A DNA stretch of 64,000 nucleotides from Leptonema illini DSM 21528 (lineage in GTDB: Bacteria; Spirochaetota; Leptospiria; Leptospirales; Leptonemataceae), in NCBI RefSeq assembly GCF_000243335.1, contig NZ_JH597773.1, positions 3,866,115 to 3,930,114 on the forward strand, in the 5' to 3' direction. Below, one piece after another: positions 34,422 through 43,452 of this stretch (positions within the stretch are counted from its first letter, which is position 1; each line of letters opens with the position of its first letter). The notes beneath the pieces were generated by a model. The model was not told the origin of the DNA and searched no databases. It saw only the letters and a program-made list of their open reading frames with translations. The position numbers and the translations under genes are program-made.

Positions 34422-34775
34422 CTACCTGTATTCCTCGGGCAGAAACTCGCAAACTCTGGCCCAGCATCTGGTAATCTCATCGACCACACTGGAAGCGGCG
34501 GGTCTTTCCGAAGCTTCGTTAGAGATGCATATATTCTTGCGCAGCCATTGACGCGAGAATCCCGCCCATTCACCGACGATGTTTCGTAGATTCGATTCAA
34601 GAACTGGAAAGACTTCAAGCCAGAGTATGCGCTCTACCTCCTCTTTGCCGTAGCCTGATTCGATGACTCTACGCGCAATATTTCGGTATCTGTCTTCGGT
34701 AATTTCCGTGTCGAGGAAGAGATCTGACATCGCCTCCCAGACGGGCAATCGTCGTTCTATTTCAGGTGATTGCAT
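34422..34775 (-). CDS. DUF7079-like small protein
   Basis: 117 residues from the ATG at 34775, chosen because GGAGG lies seven bases upstream. The opening (Arg-Arg-Leu-Pro-Val-Trp-Glu-Ala-Met-Ser-Asp-Leu-Phe-Leu-Asp-Thr-Glu) is characteristic of the DUF7079 hypothetical family. All-helical and soluble, role unknown. It stands alone between hsdR and the hairpin block at 34831-34980. Confidence 0.6.
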   Translation of the reverse strand: MQSPEIERRLPVWEAMSDLFLDTEITEDRYRNIARRVIESGYGKEEVERILWLEVFPVLESNLRNIVGEWAGFSRQWLRKNICISNEASERPAASSVVDEITRCWARVCEFLPEEYR

Positions 34776-34830
34776 CGGTATTCCTCCATTGGATATGTCG
34801 TCTGCTGCTTCGGTCTCTTCTAACAGGCTG

Positions 34831-34860
34831 CTGAAAAAGTCCATCCGTGGACTTTTTCAG
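34831..34860. repeat. Hairpin A: perfect 13-bp stem
   Basis: CTGAAAAAGTCCA and its reverse complement enclose a 4-base loop. Together with hairpins B and C it makes a dense block of secondary structure. The arm has the T-run/A-run shape of a bidirectional terminator, and also resembles repeats associated with small mobile sequences. Confidence 0.75.
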
Positions 34861-34895
34861 CTGACGGATTTTTGAGCTAAGCCCAAAAATTCTTA

Positions 34896-34927
34896 CAAAA
34901 TGGCCTTTTTCCAAAAAGGCCATTTTG
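34896..34927. repeat. Hairpin B: perfect 15-bp stem
   Basis: CAAAATGGCCTTTTT and its reverse complement are separated by two bases. The A/T runs on both arms would end transcription in either direction. Confidence 0.75.
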
Positions 34928-34945
34928 GCAAAGCATCCTATTTTG

Positions 34946-34980
34946 CCATAGCAGGCTGCTGAAAAAGCAGCCTGCTATGG
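34946..34980. repeat. Hairpin C: perfect 15-bp stem overlapping the vapC stop codon
   Basis: CCATAGCAGGCTGCT and its reverse complement flank a 5-base loop. The distal arm contains the TAG stop codon of the vapC remnant. The core AGGCTGCTGAAAAAG also occurs beside hairpin A (from 34826), so the two outer hairpins share a repeated sequence. Confidence 0.75.
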
Positions 34981-35364
34981 CTTGAACAATTTCAGCTGGA
35001 GGTTTTTTATATTCTTGAAATGCTTTCCGTTAGCCGTCGAAAGCGGAAGGCCGTTCTCGGTGGCCGTTGCTGCGATAATGGCGTCGCCCGCGCGGATTCC
35101 CGTAGCCAGACTGTACTCTTCAACATAAACGGTAGCTCGATGGCCGATGTTTTCCGTTAATGGGAGGATTTCAAAGCCGAATCGATTCAGGAATCGTTGA
35201 ATAATGCGTTGTTCTTCACGATTGCGTGCACCCTGGAGAAGTTCCATCAGGGTTTGAACGGAAACGGCTCTTTCCATTGATGAATCGATAAGCCTGGCCG
35301 CTTTATGGTTACCTCTCTGCACGAAGATTATCCATGATCTCCTCAACACTGATGTCGGGCGCAC
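34975..35364 (-). pseudogene. vapC: vapC toxin missing its N-terminus and first catalytic Asp
   Basis: From about codon 17 (Arg-Gly-Asn-His-Lys-Ala-Ala-Arg-Leu-Ile) to the end this is a VapC PIN-domain RNase. It keeps the Glu of Met-Glu-Leu-Leu-Gln-Gly, the Asp of Gly-Asp-Ala-Ile-Ile-Ala-Ala-Thr and the C-terminal Asn-Gly-Lys-His-Phe. The first 15-20 residues of the family, with the metal-binding Asp (Leu-Leu-Asp-Thr-x-Val), are absent. The frame instead runs back into the vapB coding region. A small deletion at the vapB-vapC junction (about 35312) explains this. The product, if made, should lack RNase activity. Confidence 0.7.
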
Positions 35365-35536
35365 TTTTCATGCCAAAAAAAGGATCTTCGAGAACGCGCA
35401 CATGTTCCCTGTCCGCCGATGGCAGAATGACTCCACGCTCTTTGCCCCTTTCCCTTACCGTTACCTTTTCGCCATTGGCAAGGGCTGCCAGTATATCCCG
35501 GGTTTTGTAGCGTAGATCGAGAATGGATGCTTTCAT
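35309..35536 (-). CDS. vapB: VapB/Phd-type antitoxin
   Basis: 75 residues from the ATG at 35536, with GGAGAGGG just upstream. Residues 1-45 (Leu-Arg-Tyr-Lys-Thr-Arg-Asp-Ile-Leu-Ala-Ala-Leu, then Val-Thr-Val-Arg-Glu-Arg-Gly-Lys) form a Phd/YefM-type DNA-binding fold. The tail (Val-Glu-Glu-Ile-Met-Asp-Asn-Leu-Arg) is the toxin-binding helix. It is complete even though its toxin is broken, so it could still act as an antidote against related toxins or as a repressor. Confidence 0.75.
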   Translation of the reverse strand: MKASILDLRYKTRDILAALANGEKVTVRERGKERGVILPSADREHVRVLEDPFFGMKSAPDISVEEIMDNLRAER

Positions 35537-35864
35537 AGGCCCTCTCCTTGAGAACACGTCCCAGAGCCCCTCCATGGGTTTTGCGACGGGTGCTAAATGT
35601 CTATATCAATATAGGCGTTCCGCCAACAGAAAAACCTGGCCTTATTCCGGAATATGAATCGTCGCCTTAATATGCTTCAGGTTGGCCACAATCGTAAAAC
35701 TCATCAGCATTCTTATCTTTCCCTTATACTCAGAGGCTTCTCGCTGATTCCGTTCTTATAAAACTGTGACTTTTTGCCATCGATCGAAGCACTGCATTCA
35801 TACTCGTCTGGCCGCCCCAGGGCTCTTTTGCTCCGTTGACATAAAGGAATACAGGAGGAGCACA
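35537..35864. other. Intergenic region between vapBC and kdpABC
   Basis: 328 bases without a gene. It must hold the divergent promoters of vapB and kdpA. The only element I can point to is the CTATAT/ATATAG palindrome at 35601-35614. I looked for a c-di-AMP (ydaO-type) riboswitch ahead of kdpA and saw no convincing core. Confidence 0.5.
35601..35614. promoter_or_regulatory. Palindrome upstream of vapBC, candidate operator
   Basis: CTATATCAATATAG is symmetric about a CA centre and lies 65 bases before the vapB start. It overlaps a possible -10 region, where VapB-type antitoxins usually bind. Inferred only from position and symmetry. Confidence 0.4.
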
Positions 35865-37541
35865 ATGGACTGGATAGAGTTGCTCGTTTATAGCGTGTTG
35901 CTGACGATGACGGCGCCGCTTATCGGAGCGATGGTGGCGACGGTTTTTGATCCGATCATGTTGCGAAGACCGATCGCAGTAGCGGAGCGATGGATTTCGC
36001 TGATCACACGTATTGATCTACAGGAGTCGATGGGCTGGCGCCGCTATGCGTTAACCGCACTGCTTTTCAACCTCGTCGGATTTGTCGTTCTGCTTGTGAT
36101 GCAGCTCTGGCAGTCCGGGCTGCCGCTGAATCCTGCCGACAAAACCGGCGTGCCTCTGGATCTCGCTTTTAATACGGCGGTGAGCTTTGTTACGAATACG
36201 AACTGGCAGGCCTATTCCGGCGAGGATGCGATGTCGTATTTCGTTCAGATGGTCGGATTGGGCGTTCAGAACTTCGTCAGCGCAGCGACGGGCATCGCCG
36301 TCCTGATCGCGTTGATTCGCGGCTTGCGACAGGGCGAATCCGAAGGGATCGGCAACTTCTGGTCTGATCTGTTTCGTTCCGTAATGCTGTTGCTTCCTTT
36401 TTCATTTATCCTGGCGATCTTTCTCGTTTCGCAGGGTGTCGTGATGAACTTCGATGCTCCGGTAACCTCCGTGTTCGATGGTTTTACACAGATACTGCCG
36501 CAGGGACCGGGAGCCTCGCAGATCGCCATCAAGCAGCTGGGCACGAACGGCGGCGGCTATTTCGGCGTGAACAGCGCTCATCCTTACGAGAATCCGACAG
36601 AGTTAGCCAATCTGGCCGAATCGCTTTCTATACTCATTCTGCCCGCCGCCCTTGTTTTTACGTTTGGTCGGATGATCGGCGATGTGCGGCAGGGCCGGGC
36701 CCTTTTCGCCGCGATGATGATTCTCTTTCTTGTCGGCCTTGGCGTCTCACTCCTGTCGGAGTTTCAGGCCAATCCGGCGCTCGGCGTACAGGCCGGCGAG
36801 ATGATGGAGGGCAAGGAGACGCGCTTCGGCGTTACGCAGAGCGTGCTCTGGTCGGTGGCGACCACGGCCGCTTCCAACGGATCGGTAAACGCCATGCATG
36901 ACAGCCTCAGTCCGCTTTCGGGCGGTGTGGCGCTACTCAACATGCTTCTGGGCGAGATCGTATTCGGCGGCGTCGGATCGGGGTTATACGGCATGATCCT
37001 CTTTGTTGTTCTGACCGTATTTATGACGGGCCTGATGGTCGGGCGCAGTCCTGAGTATCTCGGCAAGAGAATCGAGGCCTTCGAAGTAAAGATGGCCATG
37101 ATCGGAGTGCTGGTTCCGGGCGGAGTGGTGCTCGTTCTGACGGGCATTGCATGTATCTATGAACCGGCGCTGCAGAGCCTTACGAATACCGGCCCGCATG
37201 GATTCGCGGAGATACTCTACGCCTTCGCCTCGGGAGCCAATAACAACGGGTCGGCCTTCGGCGGTCTTGCGGCGAATACGCCGTTCTATAATTATACGAT
37301 CGGTGGCGCCATGCTTCTCGGTAGATACGCTCCGATGGTGACGACGCTTGCTATCGCAGGGTCGCTTGCTCGAAAGCGAATCGCTCCGCCTTCCAGCGGC
37401 GTTTTTCCTACGCATTCGCCGCTTTTCGTGCTGTTGTTGATCGGCGTTATACTTATCGTCGGAGCGTTAACCTTTTTCCCGGCCCTCACGCTCGGACCGA
37501 TCCTTGAACATCTTCTTATGCAGTCAGGAGTGACATTATGA
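35865..37541 (+). CDS. kdpA: K+-transporting ATPase potassium-binding subunit
   Basis: 558 residues from the ATG at 35865, with AGGAGG upstream. It has ten hydrophobic segments and the four selectivity-filter-like loops of the KtrB/KdpA fold (including [10 protein letters not shown] and Asn-Asn-Gly-Ser-Ala-Phe). The subunit binds K+ and passes it to KdpB in high-affinity uptake. Its stop codon overlaps the kdpB start (ATGA). Confidence 0.97.
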   Translation: MDWIELLVYSVLLTMTAPLIGAMVATVFDPIMLRRPIAVAERWISLITRIDLQESMGWRRYALTALLFNLVGFVVLLVMQLWQSGLPLNPADKTGVPLDLAFNTAVSFVTNTNWQAYSGEDAMSYFVQMVGLGVQNFVSAATGIAVLIALIRGLRQGESEGIGNFWSDLFRSVMLLLPFSFILAIFLVSQGVVMNFDAPVTSVFDGFTQILPQGPGASQIAIKQLGTNGGGYFGVNSAHPYENPTELANLAESLSILILPAALVFTFGRMIGDVRQGRALFAAMMILFLVGLGVSLLSEFQANPALGVQAGEMMEGKETRFGVTQSVLWSVATTAASNGSVNAMHDSLSPLSGGVALLNMLLGEIVFGGVGSGLYGMILFVVLTVFMTGLMVGRSPEYLGKRIEAFEVKMAMIGVLVPGGVVLVLTGIACIYEPALQSLTNTGPHGFAEILYAFASGANNNGSAFGGLAANTPFYNYTIGGAMLLGRYAPMVTTLAIAGSLARKRIAPPSSGVFPTHSPLFVLLLIGVILIVGALTFFPALTLGPILEHLLMQSGVTL

Positions 37542-39736
37542 ACATCGAACGTGATTTTGGCGAATTCCCTCGCATTCAGGTCGACACGTCGGCACATCAG
37601 CCTTCCTCTCCGGAGGATCGTCGTAAGAGCTTTAACCGAAAGATCTTTATAGACAGTCTGCGCAGAGCGGTCATGAAGATGCATCCGAAGGAGCAGTTGA
37701 AAAACCCGGTAATGTTTCTCGTGAATATCGGCGCTCTGATCACGACGGGCATCGTAGCTTACGAAGGCTTCACAACCTATCGGGCGGTGTCATCGGCGGA
37801 GAGTGGCTCCCTGTTTTTTCATCTGCAGATCATGGCGTGGCTCTGGTTCACCGTCCTGTTCGCTAATTTTGCAGAGGCTGTGGCTGAGGGAAGGGGCCGA
37901 GCCCAATCGGAGTCTCTACGCAAGAACCGAGCGGAAACGATGGCCCGTCGTCTCAAAGGGGGGAACGGCAACTTTGCAGATCGCTCTGAAGAGTTCGTTC
38001 GAGCCTCGGAACTTCGTGTCGACGATATCGTCGTCTGCGAGGCAGGCGATATCATCCCCTCTGACGGGGACGTGATCGAGGGCGTGGCCAGCGTCGACGA
38101 ATCGGCCGTTACGGGAGAATCGGCCCCCGTCGTGCGCGAAAGCGGCGGCGACCGCTCGGCCGTTACCGGCGGCACACGCGTCACAAGCGACCGTATCTAC
38201 ATTCGAATCACGACGGCTCCTGGCGATACGTTTCTTGATCGTATGATTGCTATGGTAGAAGGTGCCAGCCGTCAGAAGACGCCCAATGAGATCGCGTTAA
38301 GCATACTGCTTGTGGCGCTGTCGGGCATCTTCGTTCTGGCCGTCGGTGCGATGATTCCGTTTCTCATTTATACGGCTCGCGGAGCGCAGGTAGATCCCTC
38401 CTCTCTCGTCGATGTTCCCGTTCTGATCGCCCTTCTTGTCTGTTTGATTCCGACGACGATCGGCGGCTTGCTCTCGGCGATCGGCATCAGCGGCATGGAT
38501 CGATTGATTCGCAAAAACGTCATCGCGACATCGGGTAAGGCGGTCGAGGCCGCGGGCGATATCGACGTTCTTCTGCTCGACAAGACGGGAACGATCACTC
38601 TCGGCAACAGAATGGCCGTGCAATTCCTGCCGGCGGCCGCCGTCGACGAGCTTGAGTTAGCCGAAGCGGCGCAACTCGCCTCTCTCTCCGATGAGACTCC
38701 GGAGGGACGATCCATCGTCGTTCTGGCAAAAGAGCGATTCGGCCTGCGAGCCCGGGACATCGGGAACTGCACGGTGATTCCGTTCAGCGCCCAGACCCGA
38801 ATGAGCGGCATCGATATTCCGGCAACGGATGGTCGTCCGGCTCGATCTTTGCGTAAGGGTGCCGCCGATGCGGTACGCCGTATGGTTCTCGATTCGGGCA
38901 AGGCCTTTCCCTACGAAGTCAATATGTACGTCGAAGATATCGCACAGGCCGGCGGTACTCCGCTGGTAGTCACGGACGCGGGGCGCGTACTCGGCGTTAT
39001 CTTTTTAAAGGACGTGATTAAAGGCGGCATTCGCGAGCGCTTCGCACAACTGCGTCGTATGGGCATCCGCACCGTCATGATCACCGGGGATAACGCGACG
39101 ACGGCCGCTGCGATCGCCGCCGAGGCGGGCGTGGACGATTTCATGGCGCAGGCGACGCCCGAGGCCAAGCTCGCGCGCATCCGGGAGGAGCAGGCCGCCG
39201 GTCATCTCGTCGCTATGACGGGAGACGGAACGAACGACGCTCCGGCGCTGGCGCAGGCCGACGTAGGCGTGGCGATGAACACGGGAACACAGGCCGCTCG
39301 CGAGGCCGGCAACATGGTCGATCTTGATTCTAATCCGACGAAGCTCATCGATATCGTCGAGACGGGGAAGCAGCTTCTGATGACGCGGGGCGCGCTTACG
39401 ATGTTCAGCATCGCCAACGACGTTGCCAAGTATTTCGCGATTCTGCCCGCCATGCTCGGCGGACTCTATGCGGCGGATAACTCCGGTCCGTTGCAGCAAT
39501 TGAATCTGATGAATCTGGCCACCCCGCAGAGCGCCGTGCTCTCGGCTATCATCTTCAACGCCCTGATCATCGTCGCGCTGATACCGCTCGCTCTTCGCGG
39601 AGTGAAATACCGTGCTGTCGGCGCCGAATCGCTGCTCCGACGAAATCTGATCGTCTACGGCTTCGGGGGCCTGATCGCTCCTTTCGCGGGGATTAAGCTC
39701 ATCGATCTCGCCGTGGTGACGATGGGCCTTGTTTAG
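37538..39736 (+). CDS. kdpB: K+-transporting P-type ATPase subunit
   Basis: 732 residues, slightly longer than the usual 680-700 because of an N-terminal hydrophilic stretch of about 50 residues. The phosphorylated Asp lies in Asp-Lys-Thr-Gly-Thr at about residue 348. Thr-Gly-Glu-Ser (actuator) and Gly-Asp-Gly-Thr-Asn-Asp (hinge) are present. It drives K+ import with ATP in complex with KdpA, KdpC and, in many species, KdpF. No kdpF is seen: kdpA follows its own ribosome site directly. Confidence 0.97.
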   Translation: MNIERDFGEFPRIQVDTSAHQPSSPEDRRKSFNRKIFIDSLRRAVMKMHPKEQLKNPVMFLVNIGALITTGIVAYEGFTTYRAVSSAESGSLFFHLQIMAWLWFTVLFANFAEAVAEGRGRAQSESLRKNRAETMARRLKGGNGNFADRSEEFVRASELRVDDIVVCEAGDIIPSDGDVIEGVASVDESAVTGESAPVVRESGGDRSAVTGGTRVTSDRIYIRITTAPGDTFLDRMIAMVEGASRQKTPNEIALSILLVALSGIFVLAVGAMIPFLIYTARGAQVDPSSLVDVPVLIALLVCLIPTTIGGLLSAIGISGMDRLIRKNVIATSGKAVEAAGDIDVLLLDKTGTITLGNRMAVQFLPAAAVDELELAEAAQLASLSDETPEGRSIVVLAKERFGLRARDIGNCTVIPFSAQTRMSGIDIPATDGRPARSLRKGAADAVRRMVLDSGKAFPYEVNMYVEDIAQAGGTPLVVTDAGRVLGVIFLKDVIKGGIRERFAQLRRMGIRTVMITGDNATTAAAIAAEAGVDDFMAQATPEAKLARIREEQAAGHLVAMTGDGTNDAPALAQADVGVAMNTGTQAAREAGNMVDLDSNPTKLIDIVETGKQLLMTRGALTMFSIANDVAKYFAILPAMLGGLYAADNSGPLQQLNLMNLATPQSAVLSAIIFNALIIVALIPLALRGVKYRAVGAESLLRRNLIVYGFGGLIAPFAGIKLIDLAVVTMGLV

Positions 39737-39772
39737 CCGTACAGTCGGCGAGAATACTCCAGAGAGCTTATA

Positions 39773-40327
39773 ATGGAAAAACATATGCTTTATCTCAAAA
39801 TCCTGTTTCAGTCCGTGGTCGGACTCTTATTCCTCACATTGCTTACCGGCATCGTCTATCCGCTTGCCGTATTCGGTTTCGCTCAGGCGATCTTTCCTTA
39901 TCAGAGCAACGGCTCGCTCATCATTGATCGGTCGGGGGGCGTTCTTGGTTCGCAGCTGATCGGGCGTCGCTATGAAAGCGCCGGGTACCTGAAAGGTCGG
40001 CCGTCCGCATCGGAGTATGCAGCCGGTGCGGCGTCGAATCTCGGTCCGATGGATCGCCGGCTGAAGGATCGTGAGCAGAGTGACGATCGACAACCTGTGC
40101 TTCTGCGCTTCAGCTCGGGAAGCGGACTTGATCCGCATATTTCTGGTGATGCCGCCCGTTTTCAGTTCGACCGTATTCTGTCCGAACGGAATATGAAGGA
40201 AGATCAGAGAGCGAGCCTCGAACAGATACTCGCGAAGTGCGGCGAGACCCGGTCGCTTTTCAGAGCGGACAAGGTGAACGTCTTCTGTTTTAATCGCCTG
40301 CTCGATGAAAAGACGTCAGATCGCTGA
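39773..40327 (+). CDS. kdpC: K+-transporting ATPase C chain
   Basis: 184 residues: one N-terminal membrane helix (about 10-35), then the periplasmic domain with Leu-Ile-Gly-Arg-Arg and Gly-Arg-Pro-Ser-Ala. The conserved C-terminal part (Asp-Pro-His-Ile-Ser) is present. It stabilises the KdpFABC complex. It lies between kdpB and kdpD on the same strand with gaps of 36 and 47 bases. Confidence 0.95.
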   Translation: MEKHMLYLKILFQSVVGLLFLTLLTGIVYPLAVFGFAQAIFPYQSNGSLIIDRSGGVLGSQLIGRRYESAGYLKGRPSASEYAAGAASNLGPMDRRLKDREQSDDRQPVLLRFSSGSGLDPHISGDAARFQFDRILSERNMKEDQRASLEQILAKCGETRSLFRADKVNVFCFNRLLDEKTSDR

Positions 40328-40374
40328 AGGATATTTATGGTTAACGTCTGTAATTCCTGATTCGGATCATCCCT

Positions 40375-41757
40375 ATGCAAGATTACAATCGACCTGATCC
40401 GGACGCCCTTCTGCGGCAGATCCAGAAAGAGGAACAGAAGAGGCGTCGCGGACGTCTGACGATATTTCTCGGTATGGCTGCGGGCGTCGGCAAGACCTAC
40501 GCGATGCTTCAGGCGTCGCACCGGCGCAAAACCGAGAGAAACGTGCTGATAGGATTCGTCGAAACGCATGGGCGGGCTGAGACGGCGGCTCTGCTTGAAG
40601 GATTGCCGGTGCTTCCGCGCAAGAAGATCGAGTACAGAGGCGTCCAGCTTGAAGAGATGGATCTTGACGCAGTGCTTGAGAGACGCCCCGACGTCGTCGT
40701 CGTCGACGAGCTCGCCCATACAAACGTGCCGGGAACGCGACATGCAAAGCGGTGGCAGGATGTCGTCGAGATTATTGAGGCGGGCATCGATGTGTGGACC
40801 GCCGTGAATGTGCAGCATGTGGAGTCGCGGTCGGGGACGGCGGCGCAGATTGCCGGCGCAGAGATTCGCGAAACGATCCCCGACAGCGTGCTTGATATGG
40901 CCGACGAGATCGATCTCATCGATATCGCTCCCGATGAGCTGCTGGAACGGTTGCAGGCTGGCCGTATCTACGAGAGGGACCGTGCCCGTCGCGCCCTGGA
41001 TAATTTTTTCAAGCCGGAGCGTCTTATCGCCCTGCGAGAGCTCTCGCTTCGACTAACGGCGGAGCATGTCGATCAGAGCCTGCGCGAGCAGATGCGAGAG
41101 AAGCATATCGAGGGGCCGTGGAAGGCGAACGAGCGCCTGCTCGTGGCCGTTTCTTCTTCGCCGACGGCCGCCGATCTCATACGCTGGACGCGTCGTCAGG
41201 CCTACACGCTGGATTCGCCGTGGACGGCGGTTTATGTGGAGGGATCGCGTCCTCCCGATGCGGTAGATCGACGACGCATCGAATCACATCTTGATCTGGC
41301 GAGAGAACTTGGCGCGGAGGTCATCGTCACACACGACGAAAACGTCGCCGAGGGCATATTGCGGGTCGCACGCGAAACCAATGTGACGCAGATCGTGCTG
41401 GGGCGTACCGGGCTATCGAGATTTGCCGACGTCTTGCGCGGCGGTTCGATCACAAACCGACTGCTTCGCAACAGCGGAAGCATTGATATTCACGTTGTCG
41501 CCGCTCCGCATAAATCGCAGAAAGAAACGAAGCTCAAAGAAGAAGTGTCTTCATCATTAGCAGGTCGTTTCATCTCCAATCGACTGCAATACGCCGTGGC
41601 CGCGCTTGCCGTCGGCATCGTGACGAGGCTCGGTCTTGCCGCTCTTCCGGTTGTCGGCTACTGGTCGATCTCGCTTTTCTTTTTGCTAGCCGTACTCTTG
41701 CTTGCACTCGTCGTCGGTCGCGGCCCCGTTCTACTCGCCGCTGTCCGGGGGGAGTAG
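40375..41757 (+). pseudogene. kdpD: kdpD sensor kinase truncated after its second membrane helix
   Basis: 460 codons remain of a normal length of about 890. Present: the KdpD N-terminal domain with the Walker-A-like loop Gly-Met-Ala-Ala-Gly-Val-Gly-Lys-Thr (about 33-41), the Usp domain (about 245-375), and two of four membrane helices (about 400-455). Missing: the rest of the membrane domain, the GAF region and the histidine kinase. The frame ends a few codons after Gly-Arg-Gly-Pro-Val-Leu-Leu-Ala-Ala-Val, where prophage DNA begins. The stump could still bind c-di-AMP or nucleotide, but cannot phosphorylate KdpE. Confidence 0.88.
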
Positions 41758-41799
41758 AGATAAAGGGTGATGTGGAGTTATATGGGGAATGGATCTGTC

Positions 41800-41868
41800 G
41801 GAAAACGGGGGGAAAACGGGCCAATCCACCCCATTCAGACACCTAAACTGTCACAGAGAGTGTCACAG
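41800..41868. repeat. Short direct repeats at the prophage left end
   Basis: GGAAAACGGG occurs at 41800-41809 and 41811-41820. TGTCACAG occurs at 41849-41856 and 41861-41868, with a similar TGACACA just after. Repeats next to the end of a Mu-like element are expected where the transposase binds. The second pair overlaps the last codons of the C5 methyltransferase gene. Confidence 0.4.
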
Positions 41869-42894
41869 GCTGACACACGATTCCTTGCCTATCACAGCGC
41901 CGCGATCGATTGAGGACACCATAGCGCCCGCCAAAATCCGAATTACCGGGGGGATAACGGAGTTTCCGAGCTGCTTGTAGGCCTGAGAATCGCTCACCGG
42001 GAAGACAAAATCGTCTGGGTAGCCCATCAGGCGAGCGCATTCTCTGGGCGTCAGCCTGCGAGGATTTCGGCCTATTTGCTCGATGAGAATCTCGGCGCCA
42101 TCTTTTCCGTAGCGTGCGGGCAGCGTATTTGCGCAGCCGTCGAGATCTGCGAACCCTTTGACTCCAAATCCATTCCCTTTCTGGCGGTGCTTTTCGGCAT
42201 GGCCTTGCAAGTAAGACCATGTTTTATCGCCGAGCGTATATCGCTCAGGAACATCTACATCGAGGATATCGGCGAGCTTCGGCAACGGGCTCTCGTCAAA
42301 GAGTGATCCGCTGATTGCATCTTCGAAGCGACGCACAAACGCTGCCCATGCTGCTCGATCTCTAAAGCCGGCGATGTATATGCGCTGCCGCTTTTGCGGT
42401 ACCCAGAATCGTCCATCAATCAATTGTACGAAGAGCTTATATCCGAGAGCTTCCAGCGATTTCTGGATAACCGTAAAGGTGCGGCCTCTGTCGTGTGCTT
42501 GGAGGTTTTTCACGTTTTCGAGCAGGAAGGCCGACGGCTGATGCCATTCCAGAATCCGAAGTATCTCGAAGAAGAGCGTGCCAGACGTCTTATCGGCAAA
42601 GCCATGTGGTCGCCCCATCGATTGCTTCTTCGAAACGCCGGCAGAGCTGAACGGCTGACAGGGAAAACCGGCACAAAGCACATCGAATCGCGGAATATCC
42701 ATGGCATGGATGTTCCGAATATCTCCAGCGGGCTCATCACCGAAGTTCTCTTTGTATGTTCGTCGGGCCGATGGATTGATCTCGGATGAAAAAACGCAGC
42801 GGGCTCCGACTGACTCGAAGGCCAGCCTGAACCCGCCGATACCGGCAAAGAGATCAATGATCCTGACAGGATTCATTGCGTTTACTTTTTCCAT
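41863..42894 (-). CDS. Phage C5-cytosine DNA methyltransferase
   Basis: 343 residues. Motif I at 14-22 (Asp-Leu-Phe-Ala-Gly-Ile-Gly-Gly), the catalytic Cys79 in Gly-Phe-Pro-Cys-Gln-Pro-Phe, Glu-Asn-Val (motif VI), Gln-Arg-Ile-Tyr-Ile-Ala-Gly (motif VIII) and Gln-Leu-Gly-Asn-Ser-Val (motif X) are all present, so the enzyme should be active. There is no partner endonuclease. It is the last gene of the early operon and probably shields phage DNA from host restriction. The start may be the ATG at 42876. Confidence 0.93.
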   Translation of the reverse strand: MEKVNAMNPVRIIDLFAGIGGFRLAFESVGARCVFSSEINPSARRTYKENFGDEPAGDIRNIHAMDIPRFDVLCAGFPCQPFSSAGVSKKQSMGRPHGFADKTSGTLFFEILRILEWHQPSAFLLENVKNLQAHDRGRTFTVIQKSLEALGYKLFVQLIDGRFWVPQKRQRIYIAGFRDRAAWAAFVRRFEDAISGSLFDESPLPKLADILDVDVPERYTLGDKTWSYLQGHAEKHRQKGNGFGVKGFADLDGCANTLPARYGKDGAEILIEQIGRNPRRLTPRECARLMGYPDDFVFPVSDSQAYKQLGNSVIPPVIRILAGAMVSSIDRGAVIGKESCVSL

Positions 42895-43120
42895 CAGCTA
42901 ACCTTCTTTCGAAGGCTTCCTTTGCTGCCTTCTTATGACCTTTAAGAAACGGTTGGTCGGCGATAGTAACCTTAAAGACCTCGTTGTCTTTGATGCCGTA
43001 CCATCGAATCAGAGCTTTGATTGCTTGATCGAAACTAACCGCCTCCATCCGAAACGGAATGCTGACCCTCATGTACGTCTTGTTATCCAGAAACTCGATT
43101 CGTCCGCTAAACGCCCTCAT
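42854..43120 (-). CDS. Small phage protein of unknown function
   Basis: 88 residues with a Lys/Arg-rich C-terminus. It overlaps the gene upstream by an ATGA and the C5 methyltransferase downstream by about 40 bases, so it is clearly part of the operon. No motif recognised. Confidence 0.65.
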   Translation of the reverse strand: MRAFSGRIEFLDNKTYMRVSIPFRMEAVSFDQAIKALIRWYGIKDNEVFKVTIADQPFLKGHKKAAKEAFERRLADGKSKRNESCQDH

Positions 43121-43452
43121 ACAGTTTCGCTCTCCTCAACCTGCTTGAGCACAGGACGTGTGTTCCTCTGTCGGTGCAGACATTCGATCATTGCTACAGC
43201 TACGGCAGCGACCTGGATCAATTCCTTTTCATAGTTTTCAATGAGCGTATGAACCGGATGATTTGCTGCATGATATTGCAATGGATTGATCGTAGTCTCA
43301 AAGTGTGCCTCAATGGCAGCCTTGCATACTTCCCCATATTCCTCACCCAGAATACCGAGCCAAATGGTTGGCTCGTGATTTTGCTCTCCCCACATGCCAT
43401 CCTGTCGCTCTCGTTCCTTGGATATTGCATTGAAAATGTCGATCCTGTTCAT
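43117..43452 (-). CDS. MazG-like phage protein
   Basis: 111 residues, helical. Ile-Leu-Gly-Glu-Glu-Tyr-Gly-Glu-Val is the Glu-Glu-x-x-Glu metal motif of all-alpha NTP pyrophosphohydrolases, and Glu-Leu-Ile-Gln-Val-Ala-Ala-Val-Ala is the second helix, lacking the usual Glu-x-x-Asp. It may hydrolyse non-canonical nucleotides or counter (p)ppGpp-type signals, but the weak second motif makes activity uncertain. ATGA overlaps at both ends. Confidence 0.6.
   Translation of the reverse strand: MNRIDIFNAISKERERQDGMWGEQNHEPTIWLGILGEEYGEVCKAAIEAHFETTINPLQYHAANHPVHTLIENYEKELIQVAAVAVAMIECLHRQRNTRPVLKQVEESETV

Noticed and set aside
35640-35864. c-di-AMP riboswitch in front of kdpA
   Set aside because: No recognisable conserved core could be traced by eye; a covariance search would be needed.
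39005-39784. 259-codon minus-strand frame inside kdpB
   Set aside because: Antisense shadow of a clear P-type ATPase; His/Arg/Asp-rich with no motif.
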